This document shows, piece by piece, positions 35,053-43,385 of a stretch of 64,000 nt of DNA. Under the pieces are notes generated by a model. That model did not search any database. It was not told the DNA's origin and saw only the letters and a list, made by a program, of their open reading frames with translations. Position 1 is the first letter of the stretch. The number at the start of each line of letters is the position of its first letter. This stretch comes from Viridibacillus arvi (GTDB lineage Bacteria; Bacillota; Bacilli; Bacillales_A; Planococcaceae), in NCBI RefSeq assembly GCF_001274945.1, contig NZ_LILB01000001.1, forward strand, positions 1,256,465-1,320,464. Reading direction: 5' to 3'. The position numbers and the translations under genes were made by a program.

Positions 35053-35808
35053 TTAATCTCGAACTTTTTTGAAACTGATTGGACGTTTAGGTTGAAAACT
35101 AGTGCCATTTATTACGTGTTTTGCATTTTCACTATAATAAGATACATGACCCTCTGAGAATTTTTCTCGTATGTATTGATATGCAGCTTTCAATAAAAAA
35201 GGTCGCTTTAGATAATGATGAGCATCTGAAGAGATAAAATGGACTATATTATGTTTAATCAAATACTTTATGTATTTTTTTATGGCTCTACCATTTACAC
35301 CAATTAAACTGGATGCTGTTACTTGTACGAGAGTACCTTTATTCACTAGGTCATATAGCTTTTGCTTGTCTTTTCTAAATACCATATTCCTTTCAGGATG
35401 GACTATTATAGGAATAAAACCTTTTAATTGTATTTGAAACAGAATATCAAAAGTAAAGGGAGGGATATGATTTATCGGTAATTCTATCAATATATATTTG
35501 CCACTATTAGCTAGTGTTATTAGGTCGTTATTTAAATCAGCTATCAAGGTATTGTATATATGCGTTTCTTGACCTGGTAGAATTTCCAATGGAATCAATC
35601 TTTCATCTAGTTCCTTATTCAAATTGACTACAGCCTCTTCAACTACAGAAGATGGGTTCATATATTTTCCATCATGATGATGAGGGGTAGCAATAATATG
35701 TGTTATCCCATTTGATACTGCATTCTCGGCAAGTAACACAGCCTCTTCAATTGACTTTGGCCCGTCATCAAGTCCGGGTAAAATATGATTATGAATATCT
35801 ACAAGCAA
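35053..35808 (-). CDS. PHP-type protein tyrosine phosphatase (CpsB/CapC/YwqE-type)
   Basis: 251 residues. Metal-dependent PHP phosphatase that removes phosphate from BY-kinases. The metal motifs are DIHNHILPGLDDG at the start, IIATPHHHDGKY, LPGQETHI, IPIIVHPERN and FISSDAHH. First gene of the operon; TTG start at 35808 with GGAGGAGCGG upstream. Phosphatase first, then modulator and kinase, is a common regulatory order in Gram-positive capsule loci. Confidence 0.93.
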   Translation of the reverse strand: MLVDIHNHILPGLDDGPKSIEEAVLLAENAVSNGITHIIATPHHHDGKYMNPSSVVEEAVVNLNKELDERLIPLEILPGQETHIYNTLIADLNNDLITLANSGKYILIELPINHIPPFTFDILFQIQLKGFIPIIVHPERNMVFRKDKQKLYDLVNKGTLVQVTASSLIGVNGRAIKKYIKYLIKHNIVHFISSDAHHYLKRPFLLKAAYQYIREKFSEGHVSYYSENAKHVINGTSFQPKRPISFKKVRD

Positions 35809-36054
35809 TCGCTCCGCTCCTCCAATAAATTGTTATGACTAAAATAATGTCGTTAATAGTTTATTTAAAAAAACCATTGGCATTTCAAACATTCATCAAA
35901 ATATAGTCCTTTAATTACTATTTTTCGTCTGTATTTTTTTATTAAGTGCCTATTTTCTTGAATCTTAATAAATATGAGCTTGCTATGAGTTTATTCAACT
36001 TTTAGAGTGAAAAGAACTAAACTAATTTAACTTTTGAGAAGTATATAAATAGAA
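35809..36054. other. Upstream region of the EPS operon
   Basis: About 245 AT-rich bases between the EPS operon start and the terminator of the neighbouring exporter gene. It must contain the operon promoter. I see no strong -35/-10 pair, no palindrome and no structured leader that I can support. Confidence 0.4.
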
Positions 36055-36086
36055 AAAAGCTGCCCTATAGTTCCGGACAGCTCTTG
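36050..36086 (-). terminator. Terminator downstream of the ABC exporter gene
   Basis: AGCTGCCC pairs with GGACAGCT (one mismatch) around 36058-36083, with a six-A run on the left (U-tract on the minus strand). It lies 80 bases after the stop at 36162 and insulates the EPS operon. Confidence 0.7.
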
Positions 36087-36161
36087 AAATTACTATTATT
36101 TAACTTTCATAATACGAAAATAGTATACCTATCTTAATATATTTGAAACAACTTGACATGT

Positions 36162-37919
36162 TTAATTTCTAAAACCATGTCTGTCTCTTTCTTGAGTATC
36201 TTGAAACTCATCTGCCATTACTAATTGATTGTAAAGCAATTGATTGTCTTTTAAGTCATTGTGTTTACCACATGTAATGGTTCCATCAGTGTCTACGACA
36301 AGAATTTGATCCACTCGTGAAGCAAAAGATAGTCGATGGCTGACAATGATTTTAGTTGAGACCAGTTCCTTACTCCAAATCAACTCCGTGATTTCCGCGC
36401 TTAGTATAGGGTCTAATGCCGATGTTACCTCGTCAAATATAAGAATAGCTGGATTTCTCAACAATGCACGTGCCAGTGCAATCCGCTGCCGTTCTCCACC
36501 CGAGGCTTGAACAGCATTTGGGCCAAGAACTTCTTCTAATCCATTAGGTAATTTTTTCACAAATGACTCTAATCGAGTGATTTTAATTACTTCATCAATT
36601 CGTTCGGGAGATATTTGATCCGCATTTGATATGCCATACAAGAGATTTTCTCTTAAAGTACGGTTCCAAATGACAACACTTTGAGGTACGATTCCAATTT
36701 GTTTACGTAATTCGTCTTTGTTCCAATCTACAGTAGGTATACCTGCAATGCTTACTTCACCTTTGTTTGGATAGTACAAACAAGTGAGTAAATCAATTAT
36801 TGTACTTTTCCCTACTCCACTTGGGCCAACAATCAAGGTAGTCGAATTTTGCTTTGCGGTAAAATTAATATCTATTAATCCTTCTTGACGGTCAGGATAA
36901 TGGAAATCCACGTTTTTAAACTTGATTTCTAAAGCATTATCTTCCATAGTCTTTCCTTTGTTTTTAGGATGCTCTGACTGCGAATCCAGCAAAGTATAAA
37001 TTTGATTGAGTACAATTTTCACCTTTTTTGTGCCGAGCTGTGCTCTTTGTAAGCTTGATACAGATTGAAAAATCATAGGCACATACGCTATAAAAGCAAC
37101 GATACTGCCGAGGCTTAGCAAATCATTTTGAACTCTTATGTATCCATAAATAATGACAATGCTTAAACAGAGCGATTGAATAAAAATCAATATACCATTT
37201 ACATTTATATCTGAAATTAGTCGTCTTTTCATCCAGAAACCACGATCTATTTCCAACCACTTCTTCCAATTTGCAATTTCTCTATCTCTATTAGTAAAAA
37301 GACGCACTGTTCTAACGTTCGCCAACACTTCCTGAAGAAAATCAGCACTACCTATTCTTGCATCTCTATAGTTACTTTCAACCTCCTTAACCTTCTTCCC
37401 TGTCATCGCTGTTAAAAAAACTGTTAGTAATGAAAATACTAATATTATTAGGCTAATAGGTACATCAAGCAACAGCATGGATCCAAAAGTTAAGAGTAAT
37501 GTAAAAACAGATAATATGGCTGGAACCAGCTCGTAATCAATATAGCCATCGCCAACTATTATTGAGTCTTGTACATTTTGATACATGCTTCCAGCTGAAT
37601 TTTTGTCCAAATACTCTGTTGGTTGATTTAACATACTTTGAAATGTATCTTCACGGAGTTTTTGTGAGATTTTTTGGCCAATGCCAGATAGGAAATATGT
37701 TTGAATATAGGAGATTACAGTAGCTAATATAGGAATAGAAATAAGTAGAGTAACATTCCTAATGAAAGAAGTTGTTTGTCCACCAGTAAGTGTATTAATA
37801 AGATTCTTCATGACGAGTGGCTGTGAAACCATAAGTAGTGTCGATACTAAAGATAAAGCTAATCCTATTATAATGGGTTTCCATAATGGTTGAACATAAT
37901 TAATGAACAGACGTTTCAA
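36162..37919 (-). CDS. ABC exporter (permease-ATPase fusion)
   Basis: 585 residues: six transmembrane helices (about 15-300) then an ATPase domain with GPSGVGKST (Walker A), ASGGE in place of LSGGQ, ILIFDEVTSALD (Walker B, Glu present) and IIVSHRL. All catalytic residues are present, so it could work as a homodimer. It resembles peptide/bacteriocin or lipid exporters. It lies next to the EPS operon on the same strand but is separated by a terminator; a role in polymer export is possible but not needed, since a flippase is encoded. The start is TTG at 37919 with AGGGGGAA upstream. Confidence 0.85.
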   Translation of the reverse strand: MKRLFINYVQPLWKPIIIGLALSLVSTLLMVSQPLVMKNLINTLTGGQTTSFIRNVTLLISIPILATVISYIQTYFLSGIGQKISQKLREDTFQSMLNQPTEYLDKNSAGSMYQNVQDSIIVGDGYIDYELVPAILSVFTLLLTFGSMLLLDVPISLIILVFSLLTVFLTAMTGKKVKEVESNYRDARIGSADFLQEVLANVRTVRLFTNRDREIANWKKWLEIDRGFWMKRRLISDINVNGILIFIQSLCLSIVIIYGYIRVQNDLLSLGSIVAFIAYVPMIFQSVSSLQRAQLGTKKVKIVLNQIYTLLDSQSEHPKNKGKTMEDNALEIKFKNVDFHYPDRQEGLIDINFTAKQNSTTLIVGPSGVGKSTIIDLLTCLYYPNKGEVSIAGIPTVDWNKDELRKQIGIVPQSVVIWNRTLRENLLYGISNADQISPERIDEVIKITRLESFVKKLPNGLEEVLGPNAVQASGGERQRIALARALLRNPAILIFDEVTSALDPILSAEITELIWSKELVSTKIIVSHRLSFASRVDQILVVDTDGTITCGKHNDLKDNQLLYNQLVMADEFQDTQERDRHGFRN

Positions 37920-38001
37920 TACGTTTCCCCCTATTATAAATACAGTTTTTATTAGAGATTAATTAGTTGCCATTTGGTGTTTACTAGAGTGAGAATATAC
38001 A

Positions 38002-38037
38002 TTAAAAAAATCCAAGTAGATTAAATCACTTGGATGC
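38002..38037 (-). terminator. Terminator of the HTH/membrane protein operon
   Basis: ATCCAAGT (38010-38017) pairs with ACTTGGAT (38028-38035), with an A-run on the left (U-tract on the minus strand). It is the only structure in the 37920-38256 gap and lies 220 bases past the nearest stop. Confidence 0.6.
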
Positions 38038-38256
38038 ACTTTAGAATAAGCATATTTCCTTTGAACTCTCAATAATAAAGTGATTATTTAGATAATTTGA
38101 CTTAGATTTAAGTAAATACTAAGTAGAGGAATTTATTTCACTTCTCTTTAAAAGAATTATCACCACACATTCTAATAGATAAACTAAATTCAAAGTGCCT
38201 CAAGATGTTAAATTGTACCATAAATAGTGTTAAATATAACTAAAAATCAAAAGATA

Positions 38257-38559
38257 CTAATTTTGACTTTGTGCAAATGCTGCTCCTATGGCGTAGGATA
38301 CCATGTGACCAACATAAATCGCTGTAATTAAGAAAAAGGCAAGTAATGAATCAAAAACAAAAAGTGCTAAAAACCAAACAATGACAATAATCCCTGTTGA
38401 CGCAAACCATGCATAAGAACGACCTAAATGATGGATACGATTATATCGCTCATCAACGATTTTTTTCTTTTTCAAGTACATATGGTTTCCTACAGTTGTT
38501 AATAATAGAATTGCCACTACAAAGGTGAAAATTCCAATCCCCATCCACATTCTTTCCAT
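38257..38559 (-). CDS. Small membrane protein paired with an HTH regulator
   Basis: 100 residues with three transmembrane segments (about 5-26, 49-70 and 72-93) and a short cytosolic basic loop (KKKKIVDERYNRIHHLG). It resembles the DUF2178-like membrane proteins that are encoded next to small Xre-type regulators. Gap to the regulator gene is two bases, so the two are co-transcribed. In such pairs the membrane protein may restrain or signal to the regulator; this is inference. Confidence 0.7.
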   Translation of the reverse strand: MERMWMGIGIFTFVVAILLLTTVGNHMYLKKKKIVDERYNRIHHLGRSYAWFASTGIIVIVWFLALFVFDSLLAFFLITAIYVGHMVSYAIGAAFAQSQN

Positions 38560-38561
38560 TC

Positions 38562-38759
38562 TTATTCCTCCTCATAAATAAAAACATCTTCAATTGAACA
38601 GTTGAATAGTCGAGAAATTTTAAAAGCTAAAGTAATTGAAGGATTGTATCTTTCCTTCTCCAATGAAATAATTGTCTGTCTAGATACTTCTAACTTTTCC
38701 GCAAGATCATCTTGTGTGTAATGATGTTTTACTCGAAATGCTTTAATGTTATTTTTCAT
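38562..38759 (-). CDS. Small Xre-family HTH transcriptional regulator
   Basis: 65 residues, almost entirely a Cro/CI helix-turn-helix: YTQDDLAEKLEVSRQTIISL with the following EKERYNPSITLAFKIS helix. No other domain. The short YvaO/YozG-type regulators have this size. A perfect 16-base palindrome lies 19 bases upstream of the start and is the likely site of autoregulation. Confidence 0.9.
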   Translation of the reverse strand: MKNNIKAFRVKHHYTQDDLAEKLEVSRQTIISLEKERYNPSITLAFKISRLFNCSIEDVFIYEEE

Positions 38760-38777
38760 TTTATCTCCATCTTCTTA

Positions 38778-38793
38778 GTAAAGTTAACTTTAC
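38778..38793. promoter_or_regulatory. Perfect 16-bp palindrome, likely operator of the HTH gene
   Basis: GTAAAGTTAACTTTAC is its own reverse complement. It lies 19 bases upstream of the regulator ATG. A half-site like GCTTTACA follows at about 38830. Operators of dimeric Xre proteins are typically such palindromes. Confidence 0.7.
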
Positions 38794-39016
38794 ATTCATT
38801 TTAATTTACAATTTATTCAAAGTCAAGCTTGCTTTACATTGAATTCAAATAAAAAAAGGGTACCAGCAAACAACGAATATCTATCTTTCCTATAAAACTG
38901 TTCGGATACAGCAAATTAGCTAAAAGACTTTGCTCTAATAGTTGATTTAAGAACTAAAAAGTAAAAAATAACCATTCTTACACCTTAGTGATCTTCTTTT
39001 GCATACATTCAATAGA

Positions 39017-39050
39017 AAAATGCAGGATATATTTTCTTATCCTGCATTCA
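39017..39050 (-). terminator. Terminator downstream of the TauE-like gene
   Basis: AATGCAGGATA (39019-39029) pairs with TATCCTGCATT (39038-39048) with A-rich sequence on the left, shortly after the stop at 39060. Confidence 0.85.
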
Positions 39051-39059
39051 TGACTTCTT

Positions 39060-39839
39060 CTACATTAAAATGTCCAACCAGATTTTTATAGCGGTTGCAC
39101 CAATGATCAATGCTAGCATCATCTGTAATAATTTTGTATTCATTGCTTTAGCGACTTTGGCTCCAATTGGCGCTGCAATCAAACTTGCTGCTACTAACAC
39201 TAACAATGGCCCCCATTCTACTTGTCCAGTTGTAATTTTCCCAATTGATCCACCGATGGAAGAAATAAACGTAATTGCTAAACTAGAAGCGATTGTTATA
39301 CGAGTTGGGATTTTTAAAATGACAAGCATGATAGGTACTAATATGAAACCACCTCCTGCTCCGACAATACCGGAACCTATGCCAACGATAAACGCTAAGC
39401 CAGCTGCAAGAGATTTATTAAACTGCACTTGATGCACTGGCACATCAGGAATTTGTTTACGAGGAATAAACATTAATATTGCTGCAAGTAATGCAAACAC
39501 TCCGTACACTACGTTAATACTTTCTGCCGATAACCCATTCGACCCAAAGCTACCAAGTAAGCTACCTGCTAATACTGCTATACCCATTGTAAAAATCAAT
39601 GATTTATTTAAATATCCGCCTTTACGATACGCCCATACACCTGCAATCGATGTCACAAGTATTTCAACTGCACTAATACCAGCAACTTCGTGTGAAGTAA
39701 AACTTGTTAAACTAAGTAATGCCGGAATATATAACAGCATCGGGAATTTGATAATAGCGCCACCAATACCAAGCATTCCGGAAATAAATGAACCAACAAA
39801 ACCAATGAGAAATAATACAGTTATTAATGAAAAACTCAT
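39060..39839 (-). CDS. TauE/SafE-family sulfite/organosulfur exporter
   Basis: 259 residues, about eight transmembrane helices in two similar halves, each opening with the family's glycine-rich turn ([15 protein letters not shown] near residue 20 and [19 protein letters not shown] near 155). It probably exports sulfite, thiosulfate or another small sulfur anion formed by the persulfide dioxygenase next to it. It closes a leftward run of sulfur genes, as in the cst operon of Staphylococcus. Confidence 0.88.
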   Translation of the reverse strand: MSFSLITVLFLIGFVGSFISGMLGIGGAIIKFPMLLYIPALLSLTSFTSHEVAGISAVEILVTSIAGVWAYRKGGYLNKSLIFTMGIAVLAGSLLGSFGSNGLSAESINVVYGVFALLAAILMFIPRKQIPDVPVHQVQFNKSLAAGLAFIVGIGSGIVGAGGGFILVPIMLVILKIPTRITIASSLAITFISSIGGSIGKITTGQVEWGPLLVLVAASLIAAPIGAKVAKAMNTKLLQMMLALIIGATAIKIWLDILM

Positions 39840-39905
39840 TTTTTTTCCTTCTTCCTTACTAAAAAAGCGAGCATCGATTGCTCGAGTACCCGACCATTTA
39901 TTCTT

Positions 39906-40133
39906 TTATGCTTTTTCTATGAAGAAGCTTAATACACCTGCATCTTCTTTCTGTTCTACGATATTGTGACCTCCAGCTTTTGCCCACGCTGTAAAATCAT
40001 TTAACGCGCCTTTATCTGTTACCAATACTTCTAGTACTTCGCCAGAAGCAATTGTATCGATTGCTTTTTTCGTTTTTACTATTGGCATCGGACAGGCTAG
40101 CCCTTTTACGTCTAAAGTTTTTATGATATTCAA
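39906..40133 (-). CDS. TusA-like sulfur carrier protein
   Basis: 75 residues with the single conserved Cys in DVKGLACPMPIVKTKKAI (about residue 14). It carries sulfane sulfur as a cysteine persulfide between rhodaneses and acceptors. It is nearly identical in its core motif to the TusA part of the fusion at 41488-42039, so one probably arose from the other by duplication. Confidence 0.92.
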   Translation of the reverse strand: MNIIKTLDVKGLACPMPIVKTKKAIDTIASGEVLEVLVTDKGALNDFTAWAKAGGHNIVEQKEDAGVLSFFIEKA

Positions 40134-40267
40134 GTTTATTTCCCCTTTTTATTTCGTTTTATTTTTTATGTTGGAAAAAATCCTCGCTTTTCCTTATTAA
40201 ACTTGCAAACGAATAATCTGCAATCGTACACATAACATTTCTACCATCTGTTTCCAAGTTCAAAAAA

Positions 40268-41401
40268 TCATCTTACAGCACAACGGTTTGGACCAATTTC
40301 CATCTCTGTTTGCGCTTCATTATCTGGTGTAATTTCACCCATGTTCACTCGTCGAATTTCTTGGTATGCGTTTGGCTGTGGTGGTAAATTCTCGGTTACA
40401 AGCGTACGAAATTCCTCTTCGTCTTTAATATTCAACCCGTAGTTTTCTACAAATAAATCACCTAAGCGTTTTGCGACTGTACCATCTTCGTTTAATTCAT
40501 CAATTTTCATAAAGTGCGAAGGATGAACGATTAAGTCCTCTGCTAATTCGCGGTAACGTCTATAAAGCGTTTCACGTAAGTCACCTACCCAGTCCTCTGC
40601 AAGGCCAGCTAAGTCAGGACGGCCAATTGAATCGATAAATAAAATGTCACCAGTAAATAAATATTTACCATCGATTACTAAAGAAGTTGATCCAATTGTA
40701 TGACCTGGTGAATATAGCACACCAACATCAATTTTTGAGCTACCAAGTTGTACTGTTAAACCATCTGCAAGTTCTGTGTATTCGAAAACAACTTCTATAG
40801 CATCGGCTTTTGGTAAGTAATACTTTGCACCAGTCGCAGTTGCTATAGCACGACCACCTGAAATATGATCGGCGTGTAAATGTGTATCAAATACATGTTT
40901 TATTTCAACACCTTTTTCATGAGCAAAGTTTGTAAATACTTCCGTAAAACGTACCGCATCAATTAAAGCTGCTTCACCTTCAGAAATCACCATGTATGAA
41001 AGACACCCCTTACCCAGACGGATAAATTGATATAATTCACCGCCGTTCGGAAGTTCGCCTACTTTTATTGGCTCTAAGTACATACTCCAAGATTTCATAC
41101 CTCCTGCAAGATAACAAACGTCAAGTCCTTCGACTGAAAGCATTTCAGCAATCATAATTGATGAACCTTCTTTTGCACAAACGATTAATACATCTTTATC
41201 CGTTGGAATTTTTGGAAGGATTTCTTCAACACCATCAAGTAGCTCGAAATAAGGTATATTTAAGTACTCAAATTTCTGACCTTCAATTTTCCAATCTTCA
41301 AATGCATCTTCATTTCGTACATCTAAAATGAATAATTCCTTCTTTTCGATAACTTTACGTGCAACGTCTGCTGCGGTACATGTATTTACTGTCATATCCA
41401 C
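40268..41401 (-). CDS. Rhodanese-MBL-fold fusion, persulfide dioxygenase-like
   Basis: 377 residues. A rhodanese domain comes first (residues about 5-110, catalytic Cys in [10 protein letters not shown]), followed by a metallo-beta-lactamase domain (about 120-330) with [21 protein letters not shown] and a [15 protein letters not shown] strand that fits ETHE1-type persulfide dioxygenases. The C-terminus ends in a PNRCAVR tail with a further Cys. In staphylococcal CstB the dioxygenase precedes the rhodanese; the order is reversed here. It would oxidise glutathione- or bacillithiol-type persulfide to sulfite or thiosulfate. A CsoR/CstR-like palindrome lies just before the ribosome site. Confidence 0.85.
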   Translation of the reverse strand: MDMTVNTCTAADVARKVIEKKELFILDVRNEDAFEDWKIEGQKFEYLNIPYFELLDGVEEILPKIPTDKDVLIVCAKEGSSIMIAEMLSVEGLDVCYLAGGMKSWSMYLEPIKVGELPNGGELYQFIRLGKGCLSYMVISEGEAALIDAVRFTEVFTNFAHEKGVEIKHVFDTHLHADHISGGRAIATATGAKYYLPKADAIEVVFEYTELADGLTVQLGSSKIDVGVLYSPGHTIGSTSLVIDGKYLFTGDILFIDSIGRPDLAGLAEDWVGDLRETLYRRYRELAEDLIVHPSHFMKIDELNEDGTVAKRLGDLFVENYGLNIKDEEEFRTLVTENLPPQPNAYQEIRRVNMGEITPDNEAQTEMEIGPNRCAVR

Positions 41402-41403
41402 TT

Positions 41404-41419
41404 TACCCCCATAGGTATT
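41404..41419. promoter_or_regulatory. CsoR/CstR-like operator, copy 3 (imperfect)
   Basis: TTACCCCCATAGGTAT: TACC and GGTA arms around a six-base centre. It lies just upstream of the ribosome site of the rhodanese-MBL gene, in the same position as the copies at 42053 and 42580. Confidence 0.5.
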
Positions 41420-41487
41420 ATTTTTCCGATTTTTTTGCAGTAAAAAATACTCCTACTGCACGGATGAAAAGTTCTATTTAATACATA

Positions 41488-42039
41488 TTATATATTTTTT
41501 GTTAATTCACCTTTCCAGGCTGTCATCCCTGGTAGTACGTTGTATACCTTATTAAATCCAGCGTTTGCTAACTTATGTGCCGCCATATCACTACGTTTAC
41601 CTGTTCGGCAAATCACATAAATTTCCTTATCCATATCTAATTCTTTTATCCGTGCATCAAGCTCGCCCATTGGAATGGATATTGCACCTTCTATATGACC
41701 GAATGCGTATTCAACTTCTTCACGAACGTCTAGGATCACTCCAGAACGACCTGTGATTTCTTCAATTGAAATGGTATTTTCAAATGTTTCTTCCACATTA
41801 ATATCTTTTGAACATTTACGAATATAGTGATATAGGATCTCATTCTCTTCAATGGTACCAATATACTGATGTCCAATATTGCCTGCCCATGCAGCTAAAT
41901 CTGCCTTTGATCCTTTATCCGTTGCTTGTACCTCAAGAACTTCACCATCTACTAAGCCTTCCATTGCTTTTTTCGTTTTAACGATTGGCATAGGGCAAGC
42001 AAGCCCCTTAGTATCTAATTGTATATCTGCTTTTAACAT
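41488..42039 (-). CDS. TusA-rhodanese fusion protein
   Basis: 183 residues. A TusA domain (about 1-75) with the conserved Cys in TKGLACPMPIVKTKKAM, a short linker, then a rhodanese domain (about 85-180) with the catalytic Cys in YVICRTGKRSD. Persulfide could pass directly from the rhodanese Cys to the TusA Cys inside one chain. Staphylococcal CstA has a rhodanese-TusA-like composition with the same role. Directly preceded by a perfect 6-4-6 operator-like palindrome. Confidence 0.9.
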   Translation of the reverse strand: MLKADIQLDTKGLACPMPIVKTKKAMEGLVDGEVLEVQATDKGSKADLAAWAGNIGHQYIGTIEENEILYHYIRKCSKDINVEETFENTISIEEITGRSGVILDVREEVEYAFGHIEGAISIPMGELDARIKELDMDKEIYVICRTGKRSDMAAHKLANAGFNKVYNVLPGMTAWKGELTKNI

Positions 42040-42052
42040 CTCTTACGCCTCC

Positions 42053-42068
42053 ATACCCACAGGGGTAT
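42053..42068. promoter_or_regulatory. CsoR/CstR-like operator, copy 2 (perfect)
   Basis: ATACCC, ACAG, GGGTAT: a perfect 6-4-6 inverted repeat between the DsrE-like gene and the TusA-rhodanese gene. G/C-rich arms with AT ends are the operator type of the CsoR/CstR family. Confidence 0.7.
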
Positions 42069-42089
42069 TATTTATGATAAAAAAATATT

Positions 42090-42566
42090 TTAGATGAACA
42101 AATTAACATTGCCGTCTTCAGCATCTGCTAGGTACGCTGCAACGCCTGCATAATGTACTCCGTCTATTAATTCATCTTGTTGAAGTCCGAGTAGATCCAT
42201 TGTCATCGTACAGGATACTAATTTAATATCTTGTTCCTGTGCCATATTAATCAATTGCGTTAATGTTAAGGCATTATGTTTGTTCATAACGTGCTTAATC
42301 ATTTTTGGGCCTATACCCATCATTTGCATTTTTGATAAACCGAGTTGTTCTGCACCACGTGGCATCATTTTGCCAAACATTTTTTCAAGGAAACCTTTCT
42401 TCGCTTTTATATCTTCTTGTTTACGAAGTGCATTAATTCCCCAAAAAGTGTGGAAAATTGTTACTTCATGATCATATGCGGCTGCTCCATTTGCAATAAT
42501 GTAAGCTGCCATCGCCTTATCATAATCACCGCTAAATAATACGATTGTTGTTCTTTTCTTCTCCAT
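42090..42566 (-). CDS. DsrE/DsrF-like (DsrE2) sulfur-relay protein
   Basis: 158 residues of the DsrE2 type: an N-terminal TTIVLFSGDYDKAMAAYIIA strand-helix, a middle insert with a basic GFLEKMFGKMMPRG segment, and the KLVSCTMTMDLLGL motif with the conserved Cys (about residue 120). These proteins exchange persulfide sulfur with TusA. Mostly soluble despite hydrophobic patches. First gene of the leftward sulfur run. Confidence 0.9.
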   Translation of the reverse strand: MEKKRTTIVLFSGDYDKAMAAYIIANGAAAYDHEVTIFHTFWGINALRKQEDIKAKKGFLEKMFGKMMPRGAEQLGLSKMQMMGIGPKMIKHVMNKHNALTLTQLINMAQEQDIKLVSCTMTMDLLGLQQDELIDGVHYAGVAAYLADAEDGNVNLFI

Positions 42567-42579
42567 TCCAAACTCCTTT

Positions 42580-42595
42580 ATACCACCAGGGGTAT
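42580..42595. promoter_or_regulatory. CsoR/CstR-like operator, copy 1
   Basis: ATACC, ACCAGG, GGTAT: a 5-6-5 inverted repeat directly before the AAAGGAG ribosome site of the DsrE-like gene. On the minus strand it shares the AATAATACCCCTG core with the copy at 42053. Confidence 0.65.
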
Positions 42596-42934
42596 TATTT
42601 CTTTTAAAAATAAATAGTCGTAAGCCTTAGTGACTTTTCCCGACTACATTTACCGTTTCCTTAAAGACTTTTTTGAGTTGTCTTCATCTGCTCTTTTAAT
42701 TCAGTTCAGAAGATTATCTGTATCTGTAAACATTACACAAAGTTTCACTAGAAATCAGAATGTACTGCCCTATGCTATACTATGACCTACTTGTATCTCT
42801 TTCCTTCTTCCAACGTTCGAAGAAATGCAAGCACTTGAACTTCACTTCAATGAGTTTTAACCGATTACTTACTTTATATCATCGTTCAAATTCATAGTAT
42901 CGCAAATCGCTGACAACTTTCTTACAAACACCAT
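42596..42934. other. Non-coding or decayed stretch after the operator-promoter
   Basis: About 340 bases downstream of the promoter at 42935. No frame with a ribosome site is seen. On the minus strand short coding-like pieces occur (for example KKVFKETVNVVGKSH followed by a stop, close to the left end), but they are interrupted. This is where a CstR/CsoR-type regulator gene might be expected. It may be a lost gene or simply a long leader. Confidence 0.35.
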
Positions 42935-42971
42935 ATTATACCCCCCTGGGTAAACAGTCAACTAAAATATC
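42935..42971 (-). promoter_or_regulatory. Promoter overlapping a CsoR/CstR-like operator (copy 4)
   Basis: On the minus strand TTGACT is followed after 15 bases by TATAAT (or after 17 by TAATAT). The space between is occupied by the palindrome ATACCC, CCCT, GGGTAA (42938-42953), so a bound repressor would block the promoter. It faces leftwards toward the DsrE-like gene, whose start is still 370 bases away. Confidence 0.6.
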
Positions 42972-43385
42972 TTGAAAGAATCTATCTTGATTAACCGTAC
43001 TTTTTATTCATTTCGGAATATTGAACTATCTTAAAATTAATAAATCCCCTTAGCTACTTAATACTATTTTTAGGTTAGGAATATACAGGGCAGTATTATC
43101 AAAACATCTGATATGTATAGCTTAGTACAACTATTATTCTACAGTATTGACATATTTCTAAACATCTTCTTGAGGGATAATTCCATAAACCCCGTTAGCA
43201 ATTTTAGAAAAGTTTATGAACTCACGATTGTTACAGTTACTATCAATTGGAGAGGATTATCCATTAATGGTATTAGTTTATTTTTTATAAAGCATAACTG
43301 CTGATTTTCAAATAGCTCCAGATTCATAGTCACCCATTTGTACCTCCTTTAATACAGTAATTAAGTATAGAAGGAGGCGTCTGAA
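42972..43385. other. Intergenic region before the YcgG-like gene
   Basis: AT-rich sequence with a possible short open frame at 43113-43304 that has no ribosome site and no recognisable product. Otherwise only the promoter of the next gene is expected here. Confidence 0.4.

Noticed and set aside
36162-37919. ABC exporter as a tenth member of the EPS operon
   Set aside because: A terminator and about 350 bases separate it from the EPS operon, and that operon already encodes a flippase. Kept as a separate gene.
43113-43304. 63-codon plus-strand frame in the gap before the YcgG-like gene
   Set aside because: No ribosome site, no recognisable domain, and AT-rich composition expected by chance.
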